DNA from: Bacteroidota bacterium
Lineage (GTDB): Bacteria > Bacteroidota > Bacteroidia > Chitinophagales > Chitinophagaceae
Length of the DNA: 64,000 nt
Direction: 5' to 3'
NCBI GenBank assembly: GCA_023430465.1
Contig: JAEZAM010000104.1
Span: 1-64,000, forward strand
The notes under the pieces were generated by a model. The model had not been told where the DNA came from. It saw nothing but the letters and a program-made list of their open reading frames with translations, and did no database searches. The stretch's first letter is position 1. Each line of letters begins with the position of its first letter. This document shows positions 25,392 to 34,600 of this stretch, piece by piece. A program made the position numbers and the translations under genes.

Positions 25392-26145
25392 GGACCATGC
25401 CGTCGAGTCCATTGCCGGTAACCGTACTGTCCGCGTTCACAATCCCCAATTTCATCACCGCTGCCTGTGCCGCGATCTGTGAAGCGTCTTTTTTATTGAA
25501 TGCTTTTCCTTCAGCGATTGTTTTTCCATCAATCACGGCAGCAATGGTGAACAGGCGGCGACCATTTTCCAGTTTTTCATTCAGGGTCTCAAACTCCAGG
25601 ACCCGGCCATTTTTATTAGCCCAGCCGTATAGCTTGTTTTTGTGATTGATCTCCAGTATTTCCAGGTCATCCATGAACATATGCGGCTGGATGATATATT
25701 GCAGTACCCATTTGGCCGTCTTCTTGTAACCCGCGTCGAGGTAGATCGCACCCACCAGCGCTTCCAGCGTATTTCCAAAGATCTGGCTCACCTTCAGTGA
25801 TCCATCCAGCTTGTTATAAAGGGTAATTTTTTTAAGCCCCATTTTCACCGCAATATCATTGAGCTGCTGCCTGTTCACCATTTTACTGCGCATCTCAGTA
25901 AGGAAGCCCTCTTCTTTGTAGGGGTAACGTTTGAACAGGTAGTCTGCAATGAGTGCGCTGAGAATGGCGTCACCGAGGTATTCCAGCCGCTCATTGTTCT
26001 CGTCAGAACCTTCCCGCACCGACCGGTGGGTCAACGCAGTTTTGTAAAGCGAAATATTCCTTGGCTGGAAGCCCAGGATATTCTTCAACTCCTTCTTGAA
26101 AGTCGAACCCGAATGTTTTTTGAAAAGTTTACTTATGAAATCCAC
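25381..26145 (-). CDS. rnc: Ribonuclease III
   Basis: A 254-residue double-strand-specific endoribonuclease for rRNA and mRNA processing. The catalytic domain shows NNERLEYLGDAILSALIADYLF (about 54-75), the RNase III signature, and TLEALVGAIYLDAGY. A C-terminal double-stranded RNA-binding domain (ENGRRLFTIAAVIDG, KKDASQIAAQAAVMKLG) follows. It lies downstream of acpP and fabF in the classic acpP-fabF-rnc order, 81 bases after fabF. Confidence 0.95.
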   Translation of the reverse strand: MDFISKLFKKHSGSTFKKELKNILGFQPRNISLYKTALTHRSVREGSDENNERLEYLGDAILSALIADYLFKRYPYKEEGFLTEMRSKMVNRQQLNDIAVKMGLKKITLYNKLDGSLKVSQIFGNTLEALVGAIYLDAGYKKTAKWVLQYIIQPHMFMDDLEILEINHKNKLYGWANKNGRVLEFETLNEKLENGRRLFTIAAVIDGKTIAEGKAFNKKDASQIAAQAAVMKLGIVNADSTVTGNGLDGMVPSS

Positions 26146-26226
26146 AGAAATTAAACTACGAAAAAAAATTTAAATGCGATTCAGCACTTCGTTAGCAACA
26201 TCAATTTACTGTGATTTCTGGCCGGG

Positions 26227-27480
26227 TCAGTCCTTGTATTTCTTCACGATCACGCAGGCATTGTGGCCGCCAAATCCGAACGTATTGCTGAGTGCGGCAT
26301 TGACAGGACGTTTTTGCGCGGTGTTGAAAGTGAAGTTTAATTTAGGATCAAGCTCCGGATCATCGGTGAAATGGTTGATGGTTGGAGGCACAATGTCGTG
26401 CATGACGGATTTGATACAGGCGATTGCCTCGATAACTCCGGCAGCGCCCAGACAGTGCCCTGTCATGCTCTTGGTAGCGCTGATGTTGAGTTTGTAGGCA
26501 TGATCTCCGAATACGTGCATGATAGCCTTGGTTTCCGCAATATCCCCCAAAGGTGTCGAGGTACCATGCGTGTTGATGTAATCGATGTCCTCGGGCTTCA
26601 TGCCAGCATCGTCGAGTGCGGCGAGCATCACGTTCTTTGCACCCAGTCCTTCGGGATGAGGGGCCGTGATATGATAGGCATCGGCGGAGGCGCCGCCACC
26701 TACTACTTCGCAGTAGATCCGTGCGCCGCGGGCTTTGGCGTGTTCAAGTTCTTCGAGCACCAGTACCCCGGCTGCTTCACCCATTACAAAGCCGTCGCGG
26801 TCTTTGTCATACGGGCGACTGGCTGATTTGGGATCATCATTTCGCTCACTCATTGCCTTCATGGCATTGAAACCGCCCACGCCTGCTTCGCTGATGACGG
26901 CTTCGCTGCCACCGGATACGATGATATCAGCTTTGCCGATACGAAGGAGTGTGAGCGCATCAATGAGCGCGTTGGTACTGCTGGCACAGGCGCTCACTAC
27001 TGCATAGTTTGGACCACGCAGGTTATGCCGCATGCTGATCTGGCCGGCGGCAATATCCAGGATCATTTTGGGAATGAAGAAGGGATTGAAGCGCGGAGTA
27101 CCATCACCTTTGGCAAATTCCATTACCTCGTTCTGAAACGTAATGAGACCACCGATACCGCTCCCGAATACCACACCAACGCGATCAGGATTGATATTGT
27201 CCTTGTTCAGACCTGCATCGGCCACGGCCTGGTCACTGGCTACAAGTGCAAGCTGGGAAAAACGGTCGATCTTGCGCGCCTCTTTCCGGTCCATGAACTG
27301 GACGGGGTCGAAGTTCTTCACTTCGCAGGCGAACTTGGTTCTGAATTTAGAAGCATCGAACTGGGTGATCATATCGGCACCGGAAACACCATTGACCAGG
27401 CCTTCCCAGTAATCATCTATTGAATTGCCGAGTGGGGTTAATGCACCCATACCGGTCACAACTACCCTTTTGAACTCCAT
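26227..27480 (-). CDS. fabF: Beta-ketoacyl-ACP synthase II
   Basis: A 417-residue condensing enzyme of fatty acid elongation. Catalytic Cys-His-His are visible: VVSACASSTNALID, YINTHGTSTPLGD and SMTGHCLGAAGVIE. VVVTGMGALTPLG at the N-terminus and FGFGGHNACVIV near the C-terminus are typical of FabF. It is separated from acpP by 125 bases holding a terminator-like hairpin, so its expression is probably lower than that of acpP. Confidence 0.97.
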   Translation of the reverse strand: MEFKRVVVTGMGALTPLGNSIDDYWEGLVNGVSGADMITQFDASKFRTKFACEVKNFDPVQFMDRKEARKIDRFSQLALVASDQAVADAGLNKDNINPDRVGVVFGSGIGGLITFQNEVMEFAKGDGTPRFNPFFIPKMILDIAAGQISMRHNLRGPNYAVVSACASSTNALIDALTLLRIGKADIIVSGGSEAVISEAGVGGFNAMKAMSERNDDPKSASRPYDKDRDGFVMGEAAGVLVLEELEHAKARGARIYCEVVGGGASADAYHITAPHPEGLGAKNVMLAALDDAGMKPEDIDYINTHGTSTPLGDIAETKAIMHVFGDHAYKLNISATKSMTGHCLGAAGVIEAIACIKSVMHDIVPPTINHFTDDPELDPKLNFTFNTAQKRPVNAALSNTFGFGGHNACVIVKKYKD

Positions 27481-27512
27481 ATTGCCAGTTTCTAAGATTC
27501 GTTAGTCAAGAT

Positions 27513-27551
27513 AAAAACCGCCTTCGCTGTAAAATTACAGGCAGAAGGCGG
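27513..27551 (-). terminator. Terminator/attenuator between acpP and fabF
   Basis: CCGCCTTC (27518-27525) pairs with GAAGGCGG (27544-27551), enclosing a second pairing CTGTAA/TTACAG. On the minus strand the stem is followed by five T and then ATC. A second hairpin, CCGCTAT/ATAGCGG, lies just upstream at 27569-27592. Together they may stop most acpP transcripts and let some reach fabF. Confidence 0.7.
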
Positions 27552-27605
27552 AGTTATATATTTCCATCCCGCTATTTCAGCCGCCATAGCGGTAAAATAG
27601 GTGCA

Positions 27606-27842
27606 TTATTTTGCATGCTCTTCCAGGTAAGCTACTGCCTGACCAACGGTAGTGATGGTTTCAGCCTGCTCATCAGGAATGGATATATTGAATTCTTTCT
27701 CGAATTCCATGATCAGTTCTACGGTGTCTAATGAATCGGCACCCAGATCATTGGTAAAAGAAGCTTCATTGGTTACTTCTGCTTCGTCAACACCCAGTTT
27801 GTCAACGATGATCTTTTTAACTCTTGATGCAATGTCTGACAT
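27606..27842 (-). CDS. acpP: Acyl carrier protein
   Basis: A 78-residue acidic carrier for growing acyl chains. The phosphopantetheine serine lies in LGADSLDTVELIMEFE, and length and charge match AcpP. It begins with MSDIASRVKKIIVDKLGVDE. It is the first gene of acpP-fabF-rnc, with a -7 box about 30 bases upstream. Confidence 0.97.
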   Translation of the reverse strand: MSDIASRVKKIIVDKLGVDEAEVTNEASFTNDLGADSLDTVELIMEFEKEFNISIPDEQAETITTVGQAVAYLEEHAK

Positions 27843-27868
27843 GTCGTATAAGTTTTGTTTATAGGGTG

Positions 27869-27896
27869 CAAAAATATACTTTTTGAGTAAACCAAA
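27869..27896 (-). promoter_or_regulatory. Promoter of acpP
   Basis: On the minus strand TATTTTTG (27876-27869) matches TAnnTTTG, and a TTTG (27896-27893) lies 16 bases upstream, slightly closer than the usual 19-21. Confidence 0.5.
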
Positions 27897-28051
27897 CTCC
27901 GAAACCCTATTTTTTCCAAATTTGGACCAACAATCTGAAAACGAATATTTAGCACAACGTTTTTCTCCTCATATCGTTCAAAATAATAATCGCTTCCGTT
28001 GGCTGTGTTATAAGTTCTTTGTAATTTGAAAACCTTCAATCAACATACCAG

Positions 28052-28480
28052 ATGGCGCTGAAAATCATAGATCATGGCTCACCCGAGTATTACCAGATGG
28101 TGAAACTCCGTGATGATATTCTGCGTAAACCTCTTGGTTTGACGTTTTCCCCTGATGAACTGGAAACGGAAAAGGAAAATATGCTCATTGCGGCATTCGA
28201 AGATGAGCGCATTCTTGGCTGCTGCATGCTTGTTGAAGAGATGCCTGATACCGTTCGCCTGCGACAGATGGCTGTCCTCAATGATCTGCAGGGTAAGGGC
28301 ATTGGCCGTGCACTCATGAACTTCGCAGAGAACATTGCCCGTGACCGGGGGTATCGCACCATCCGGATGCATGCCCGGATGAATGCCCTGGGGTTCTATG
28401 AAAAAGTTGGCTACAAGGTGAAAGGTGACAAATTTGAAGAGGTCACCATCCCGCACTACCTGATGGAGAAAACGCTCTGA
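28052..28480 (+). CDS. GNAT-family N-acetyltransferase
   Basis: A 142-residue acetyl-CoA-dependent acyltransferase. The acetyl-CoA loop is RQMAVLNDLQGKGIGRALM (about 72-90, Q-G-K-G-I-G), followed by a helix and GFYEKVGYKVKG near the C-terminus. It resembles the ElaA/YjcF-like subgroup of small GNAT proteins. The substrate is unknown. It is alone on its strand and converges on the YcxB-like gene nine bases away. Confidence 0.88.
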   Translation: MALKIIDHGSPEYYQMVKLRDDILRKPLGLTFSPDELETEKENMLIAAFEDERILGCCMLVEEMPDTVRLRQMAVLNDLQGKGIGRALMNFAENIARDRGYRTIRMHARMNALGFYEKVGYKVKGDKFEEVTIPHYLMEKTL

Positions 28481-28488
28481 TCATTTGG

Positions 28489-28965
28489 CTACCGTCGAAT
28501 CTTTTCCCGCAACAATTTTCGCATATCGCTGACCTCATCACGATCACTGAACCCTGACTTCGGTACCAGGAGGAAAGAACGGGGATCGAAATATAAATGG
28601 AAGAAATGAGGGCTTTCAATGAAATGACTGAGATCTTTCCAGGGCCATGAACGTGAGCCATGCTCATGTTGCAAGGTGAAACTATTATCGCTGAAGTCCA
28701 TACTGAAGGCATGTTTGAAGGTTTCCGACCTCTTGTAAACAGCCGCCGGCAGTACAAACCAGAAACTTATCATCAGCACGATCCATAGAGTAGAGCCAAC
28801 CAGGAAGGCGAGCGCATTTACTTTTCCAAATGAATAAAGCAGCACCGAGGCAATGGCGAACACATTCACCAGGATGATCATGGCCTTGATCTCCGGTTTG
28901 CTGATGAAATGATAGCGCAGGGCCTGCAATACCTGTCTTTTTTCATATTGAAAACTGATCATCAT
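28489..28965 (-). CDS. YcxB-like membrane protein
   Basis: A 158-residue protein with two adjacent membrane helices (AMIILVNVFAIASVLLYSFG and LAFLVGSTLWIVLMISFWFV, about 28-72) and a C-terminal PH-like cytoplasmic domain (NSFTLQHEHGSRSWPWKDL, SFLLVPKSGF), the pattern of YcxB-like proteins. Function is unknown in this family. It is preceded by 98 bases that hold the terminator of the collagen-like gene. Confidence 0.7.
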   Translation of the reverse strand: MMISFQYEKRQVLQALRYHFISKPEIKAMIILVNVFAIASVLLYSFGKVNALAFLVGSTLWIVLMISFWFVLPAAVYKRSETFKHAFSMDFSDNSFTLQHEHGSRSWPWKDLSHFIESPHFFHLYFDPRSFLLVPKSGFSDRDEVSDMRKLLREKIRR

Positions 28966-29013
28966 AATTGCAAATCTATTTAATTGTAATGTTGACCGCC
29001 CGCCGGGGCGTGC

Positions 29014-29043
29014 AAAAAAAAACCGTCCCGCATGCGGGACGGT
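29014..29043 (-). terminator. Intrinsic terminator of the collagen-like lipoprotein gene
   Basis: A perfect 22-base palindrome (29022-29043, arms ACCGTCCCGCA) is followed on the minus strand by nine T. It lies 20 bases after the stop codon at 29064. Confidence 0.92.
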
Positions 29044-29063
29044 CGATTATTTTTCAGAAATGC

Positions 29064-29705
29064 TTATTGAATGTTGGAACCTTCAGCAGGAATGTTGAAG
29101 AGAGCAGCCACCTGTTCGTAAGGCATTGCTTTGATCTCCTCGATTGTATGACCTGCATACGTTGCTACGGCACCTCTTCCGGCAGTTGTACCTGGAATGG
29201 TGATATAGCGGAAAGAGATCGTTGCCAGATCAGTTGCATCCCATGCAAAATCGCTCTTGTAGAGGAAGCGGATGTTTCCTGCGCTCAGGGCAAAATCATA
29301 GAGATCAACAAATCCAAAACCAACACCCACTGTGTAAGGCAGTTGGAACGGATTATTTACAGCAGGTGGTACCAGGTTTGGATCACCTTTCATATAACAT
29401 AATACGACACCCTGGTCGATGACAGCTTGTGTAAGTGACGGAGCAGCACGGTTGAAATGGAACACTTCACCATAAAAGTTAGGGTTAGTAGGATCAGACT
29501 CAACCCACCCATTGCCAGTTAAGAACCATGCGGAATAAGTGACACCAGGGCCAGCGGGACCGGCAGGGCCGGCAGGGCCAGGCGTTCCGGCAGGACCTTG
29601 AGCACCAGTAGCACCAACAGGACCTTCAGGACCTTCTTTGGTACAGCTCACAGATATGAAAGCAATAGCGACTAATAAAAGGGAAAGAGTTCTCAACTTT
29701 CTCAT
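29064..29705 (-). CDS. Collagen-like repeat lipoprotein
   Basis: A 213-residue predicted lipoprotein. The signal sequence ends in ISVSC, placing the lipidated Cys at 21. Residues 25-54 form about ten Gly-X-Y triplets rich in Pro and Ala, the collagen-like signature able to form a triple helix. The remaining 160 residues are an unrecognised globular domain with conserved-looking aromatic segments (VTYSAWFLTGNGW, ISFRYITIPG). Such proteins are frequent in Bacteroidota, and the collagen part probably trimerises the head at the cell surface. The gene is monocistronic, with its own promoter and terminator. Confidence 0.85.
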   Translation of the reverse strand: MRKLRTLSLLLVAIAFISVSCTKEGPEGPVGATGAQGPAGTPGPAGPAGPAGPGVTYSAWFLTGNGWVESDPTNPNFYGEVFHFNRAAPSLTQAVIDQGVVLCYMKGDPNLVPPAVNNPFQLPYTVGVGFGFVDLYDFALSAGNIRFLYKSDFAWDATDLATISFRYITIPGTTAGRGAVATYAGHTIEEIKAMPYEQVAALFNIPAEGSNIQ

Positions 29706-29741
29706 AACGTTTGATTTGGCAGATAAATTAGTTTCTGGTTT

Positions 29742-29773
29742 TAAAAGTAGGCGGAAATTGTTGTTTTACCAAA
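29742..29773 (-). promoter_or_regulatory. Promoter of the collagen-like gene
   Basis: On the minus strand TTTG (29773-29770) is followed after 20 bases by TACTTTTA (29749-29742), one mismatch from TAnnTTTG with ideal spacing. The ATG is 37 bases downstream. Confidence 0.55.
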
Positions 29774-29843
29774 AACACGCAAAAGTTATCAGAAATTAGT
29801 CACCGCTGCCTTATTCGCGGGGCAAAACAATTATAACCATCAC

Positions 29844-29874
29844 TTTGGCTGACCTTCCCAAAGCCATACATTTG
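29844..29874 (+). promoter_or_regulatory. Promoter of the outer-membrane barrel gene
   Basis: TTTG (29844-29847), a 19-base spacer and TACATTTG (29867-29874) match the Bacteroidota promoter consensus fully. The ATG lies 19 bases after the -7 box. This is the clearest promoter in the window. Confidence 0.75.
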
Positions 29875-29892
29875 TTTCATAATTAAATCACT

Positions 29893-30624
29893 ATGGGTCG
29901 GTCTCTTCTCCTTTTCCTTGTCCTCCTGGCTGGTACCTTCAATGCCGCTCACGCCCAATTCTCCAAAGGCCAGAAAATGGCCGGCGTATCCATCGGGTCC
30001 GCATTTTTCAATGCCGGCACCTATGACTATACTTATTCCTCCGCCACGGCGCCGTTTACCTCGCGAACAGACGCCTTTGGCTTTAATATCAGTCCTGACA
30101 TGGGCTGGTTCTTCACCGATAAACTCGTGCTGGGCGGCCGCGTCAATGTCGAGTACCGGAAGGACAAAGCATCGGACGAAGAAAATGGGGTCACCTTCCG
30201 TAAGCGAACTACGACGGACATCAATTTCACCGCAGGCATTTTTGCCCGCTACTACCTGGAAGGGAAAAATGTGATCCCATTTGTACAGGCAGCCTTCGAT
30301 GCGGGAACCGGCACTTCAAAAACTGATGGTTTCAACTACACAACCACCTATAAGGAAACCTATGAAGGGAAATCGAGCGGTGGAGTGCTGATAAGTCCTT
30401 CCTTTACTATAGGTGCAACAAAAATGATCAATAAGTCAATGGGGATCGATCTGTACGCGGGGTATATGTATACTTCCCATAAAAAAGATACCGAGCTCCG
30501 GACCCTCCGCGATGTCGATTTTGACGGCACCATTGATGAGTCCGCCATGAACAACCCCACCAGTAAGTTCCGCAATCACGGCTTTACGATCGGTGCAGGC
30601 TGGCGTCTTTTTTTTGGGAAATAA
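29893..30624 (+). CDS. Outer-membrane beta-barrel protein
   Basis: A 243-residue exported protein of the small barrel type. The signal peptide ends at AAHAQ (about residue 22). Alternating hydrophobic strands follow (MAGVSIGSAFFNAG, DMGWFFTDKLVLGGRVNVEY, IFARYYLEGKNVIPFVQAAF), and the last residues FTIGAGWRLFFGK end in the aromatic pattern recognised by the barrel assembly machinery. Function is unknown; porin-like or structural roles are possible. It has a strong promoter and faces the ileS-dksA operon across a terminator. Confidence 0.82.
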   Translation: MGRSLLLFLVLLAGTFNAAHAQFSKGQKMAGVSIGSAFFNAGTYDYTYSSATAPFTSRTDAFGFNISPDMGWFFTDKLVLGGRVNVEYRKDKASDEENGVTFRKRTTTDINFTAGIFARYYLEGKNVIPFVQAAFDAGTGTSKTDGFNYTTTYKETYEGKSSGGVLISPSFTIGATKMINKSMGIDLYAGYMYTSHKKDTELRTLRDVDFDGTIDESAMNNPTSKFRNHGFTIGAGWRLFFGK

Positions 30625-30670
30625 ACCCCCGGTAACTACACATTTATATCACCCAGACATGATCGGGCAT

Positions 30671-30695
30671 AAAAAAACCCCGCTTCGCAGGGTTT
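30671..30695 (-). terminator. Intrinsic terminator of the DksA-family gene
   Basis: AAACCC (30675-30680) pairs with GGGTTT (30690-30695), with an inner GC pairing. On the minus strand the stem runs into seven T. On the + strand the T tract is short, so it mainly serves the leftward operon. Confidence 0.78.
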
Positions 30696-30714
30696 CTATG
30701 CAGGCTTTTCGAAT

Positions 30715-31644
30715 TTACTTGTTCATCATCTGTTTCGCCTCGATGCTTAAAGTAGCATGTGGCACCGCACGGAGGCGTGCTTTGTCGATCAGCTTACCCG
30801 TAACACGGCATACACCGTATGTTTTGTTTTCAATACGCATGATCGCTTTTTCCAGGTGATCGATGAAGGTGATCTGGCGGCTGGCCATCTGGCTCAACTG
30901 CTCACGCTCCATACTCACGCTGCCATCTTCCATGGTCATATAACGGGCCTCATCCATGTCGCCACCTTCATCGCGGCGGGTGATCAGTCCCTGGAGATAA
31001 GCCAGTTCTTTCTTTGCTGCATCTAATTTCTTGTTGATGATCTCTCTGAATTCCACAAGATCACTATCAGAGTATCTCATCGAAGGGCCGGTTTGCTCGT
31101 ACATAGGGGTATCTAATACTGATTTTGTGAACTCCGGTTCATATTTCACTGCACTCTTGATCGTCGTTTTCGGAATCACCACCTTGGTAGGCTTTGGTGG
31201 TTCCTTCTTCGTGATTGGCTTTGCCGTTGGCTTGATCGTCACCAGTGATTTTGGATCAGTTGCGCCTGCCTTTTTTGGTGGCGGCGGCGGTGGTGGCGGA
31301 GCCGGTGCCGGTGTTGGCTCTGGCTTGGCTGCACGGGGCGGCGATTTGGGTGCTGGACGTTTTGCGGGTTCCGGTTTCTTGTTAATGGGTTTACTCATTT
31401 GTTTGTTACCCTTGGCAGGGGCAGGTTTTGCGATTGGCTTCGGCCTTGCTGTCGCCTTCGCCGGCTTTGCAGCAGGCTTAGGGGCAGGTTTCTTAGCTGC
31501 AATAGCTTTGCCAGCTTTTGTGGCAGGTTTCGCCTTTGCTGACTTTGCAGGTGCTGCTTTAGCCGCAGACTTTCCCGACTTGGATGGGGCAGACTTTGCG
31601 GCGGATTTCCCCCCTTTTGGGGCAGGTTTCTTACTGGTAGCCAT
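30715..31644 (-). CDS. TraR/DksA-family protein with Lys/Ala/Pro-rich N-terminal tail
   Basis: A 309-residue protein. The last ~120 residues are a DksA/TraR domain: a coiled coil (FREIINKKLDAAKKELAYLQ, with MDEARYMTMEDGSVSMERE after it) and the C-terminal YGVCRVTGKLIDKARLRAVP motif. Only one of the four zinc-finger cysteines remains, as is usual in this Bacteroidota branch. DksA proteins act in the RNA polymerase secondary channel. Residues 1-180 are a low-complexity tail of KPA, AAK and PKPA repeats plus a run of eight prolines, similar in composition to histone H1-like DNA-binding tails. It starts three bases after the ileS stop, so the two are co-transcribed. An internal Met82 might give a shorter form. 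Confidence 0.87.
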   Translation of the reverse strand: MATSKKPAPKGGKSAAKSAPSKSGKSAAKAAPAKSAKAKPATKAGKAIAAKKPAPKPAAKPAKATARPKPIAKPAPAKGNKQMSKPINKKPEPAKRPAPKSPPRAAKPEPTPAPAPPPPPPPPKKAGATDPKSLVTIKPTAKPITKKEPPKPTKVVIPKTTIKSAVKYEPEFTKSVLDTPMYEQTGPSMRYSDSDLVEFREIINKKLDAAKKELAYLQGLITRRDEGGDMDEARYMTMEDGSVSMEREQLSQMASRQITFIDHLEKAIMRIENKTYGVCRVTGKLIDKARLRAVPHATLSIEAKQMMNK

Positions 31645-31647
31645 ACA

Positions 31648-34600
31648 TTAACCTTTTTTTGAAACAATCGCTTTTAATAAAACATCGTTTACTTCAATAT
31701 CAATCCCCTCATTGATTTCGGGAACTATTTCCAGCGTATCTGCCAGAATTTCGGCGCAAATATAGTCTTTAAACTGTGCCAATGACTCCCTCATACCGTT
31801 TGCGGCCGTTACCTTAACATCTATCCGGTCCGTGAGTTCAAACCCGCTTTCCTTCCGGATCTTCTGTATACGGTTCACAAACTCCCGCGCATTTCCTTCT
31901 GCTTCCAGCTCCGGGGTCACCGTCACATCAAGTGCCACGGTCACCCTACCCTTCGATGCCACTGTCCAGCCCGGTATGTCCTCACTTGTGATCTCAACTT
32001 CGCTAATCTTCAATATTACGGGTTCGCCATCAATTGACAAATTATATTCACCTTCTTTTTCAAGCGTAGCAATGTCCTGTTGTGTGAATTGTGATAAAGC
32101 TGTGGATACTGCTTTCATTTTCGGCCCGAGCTTTTTACCCAGTACCACGAAATTCGGCTTCACCTTCTTGCTGATAAATGTATCATCCGGTGCGAGGTAT
32201 TGCAACTCCTTTATATTCACCTCCGCCTTCACCAGGTCTTCGATCAGTTCTAGCTGCTCTTTCATGTCGGCATTCATCACGGGAATCATGACGCGCTGCA
32301 GGGGCTGCCGGACTTTTATATTAACTTTTTTCCTCAACGATAATATCAGCGATGAAGCATCCTGCGCCAGTTGCATTCTTTCCTCGAGCTTTCCGTCGAT
32401 CACGTCTTCATTCGCCGCAGGAAAATCAACATGGTGTACCGATCCTGCATCAAAACGGCCGGTTGCCTTGTTCAACTCGGTAAATAAAACATCACTGAAG
32501 AAAGGTGATACCGGCGCGACGAGTCTTGCGACTGTCTCGAGGCATTCATACAATGTCTGGTAAGCGCTGATCTTGTCAGTCTCGTACTCACCTTTCCAGA
32601 AACGACGGCGGCAAAGTCGTACATACCAGTTGCTGAGCTGTTCATCCACAAAATCTTCGATCAGTCGCCCCGCCTGTGTAGGCTCATACTCATCCATGAA
32701 CCCATTGACCTGCTTCACCAGGGTGTTCAGCGCAGACAGGATCCAACGGTCGATCTCCGGCCGTTCACTTACCGGAATATATTTCTCGCTGAAAGTAAAT
32801 CCGTCTACATTGGCATAAAGTGCGAAGAACTGATACGTATTATATAAGGTACCAAAGAATTTACGCTGTACCTCGCGGATACCTTCCATATCGAATTTCA
32901 GGTTATCCCAGGGTGAGGCGTTGGTGATCAGGTACCAGCGTGTGGCATCTGCCCCATACTTCTCGATTGTTTCAAACGGATCAACCACATTTCCGAGGCG
33001 CTTGCTCATCTTGTTGCCGTTCTTGTCCAGCACCAACCCGTTGCTGACTACCGTCTTATAGGCCACCGAATCAAACAGCAATGCCGCCAGGGCATGCAGT
33101 GTATAGAACCAACCTCTTGTCTGGTCAACACCTTCCGCAATAAAATCAGCGGGGAAAGACGCCTTGAACTCTTCCTTGTTTGCAAATGGATAATGCCATT
33201 GCGCATAGGGCATAGCACCACTGTCAAACCATACATCGATCAGATCCGGCACACGCTTCATCGGCTTGCCGGAAGGGCTTACGAGCACGATATCATCCAC
33301 GTATGGTTTATGCAGATCAAGTATACCTTCATGCAGGTAATGCGTGTTTACATCACCACCGAGAACCTGATTTGCTTTCCGGATGCCGGCATTCAACTCT
33401 TCTATCGAACCGATGCAAACCTCTTCATCACCTTCTTCGGTGCGCCATATCGGCAACGGCGTGCCCCAATAACGACTACGACTCAGGTTCCAGTCCACCA
33501 TGTTCTCCAGCCAGTTGCCAAACCGGCCTTCACCTGTGGACTTTGGCTTCCAGTTGATCGTTTTGTTCAGCTCCACCATCCGGTCCTTGATGGCCGTGGT
33601 GCGGATGAACCAGGCGTCAAGTGGATAGTAAAGAATAGGCTTATCGGTGCGCCAGCAATGCGGGTAATTGTGCTCGTATTTTTCTACTTTGAAGGCGCGG
33701 TTCTCTTTTTTCAGTTTGACGCTGATGTCAACATTCACATCCACATACTCTTTCTCGTCCTTATAGTTCTTTACATAGCGTTGGCTGAATTCACCAAGAC
33801 CATCTACAAATTTTCCCTGCCTGTCAACGAGCGTCAGGATACCGATGTTGAATTTTTTTCCAACCTTATAGTCATCTGCGCCGAATGCGGGTGCCGTATG
33901 AACGATCCCGGTACCATCTTCTGTTGTCACAAAATCACCGGTCAGTATACGGAATGGTTCCGCGCCTGGGGTGATCTCATGAATGGCCTCCAGGCTGTTG
34001 GCCGGGTAAGGCAGCAATTGTTCATAGCCCAGGCCTTCCAGTTGTGACCCTTTGAAAGTTTCCAGGATCATCCATGGCAACAATTTCACCGAAGCGTCAT
34101 AGCCGGCAAAATCGCCGTTCTCGCCTTCCGGCTTGAAGTATTTACCGAGCAGGGCTTTCGCCAGTATAACATTTACCGGCAGGTGCGTATATGGATTAAA
34201 TGTTTTGACGAGTACATAGTCGATGTTCGGGCCAACGGTCAAACCAAGATTGGAGGGCAATGTCCATGGCGTGGTCGTCCATGCCATAAAAAATACCTCG
34301 TCGGATGATGGTTCAACTTTACTGAAAAGAAAAGCGGACTTCTCATTGCTGACAGCTTTGAACATCGCCACTGCCGATGTGTCTTTCACATCCTTATATG
34401 TTCCCGGTTGGTTAAGCTCGTGGGAGCTGAGGCCGGTACCTGCGGCGGGTGAATAAGGTTGGATGCTCACGCTCTCGTACAGCAGGCCCTTCTTGTACAA
34501 TTCACTCAGTAACCACCAGAGCGATTCAATGTATTCGTTCTTAAAGGTGATATATGGATCATTCAGGTCAACCCAATACCCCATCTTGCGGGTGATATCA

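Noticed and set aside
27773..28039. 88-codon reading frame on the minus strand over the acpP start and upstream gap
   Set aside because: It overlaps acpP in another frame and covers the acpP promoter; composition is not protein-like.
31031..31651. Glycine-rich 206-codon frame opposite the DksA-family gene
   Set aside because: It is the antisense of the Pro/Ala/Lys tail; the Gly-rich content is a mirror of proline codons.
33094..34047. Long frame antisense to ileS
   Set aside because: IleS motifs are fully convincing on the other strand; this frame shows no family features.
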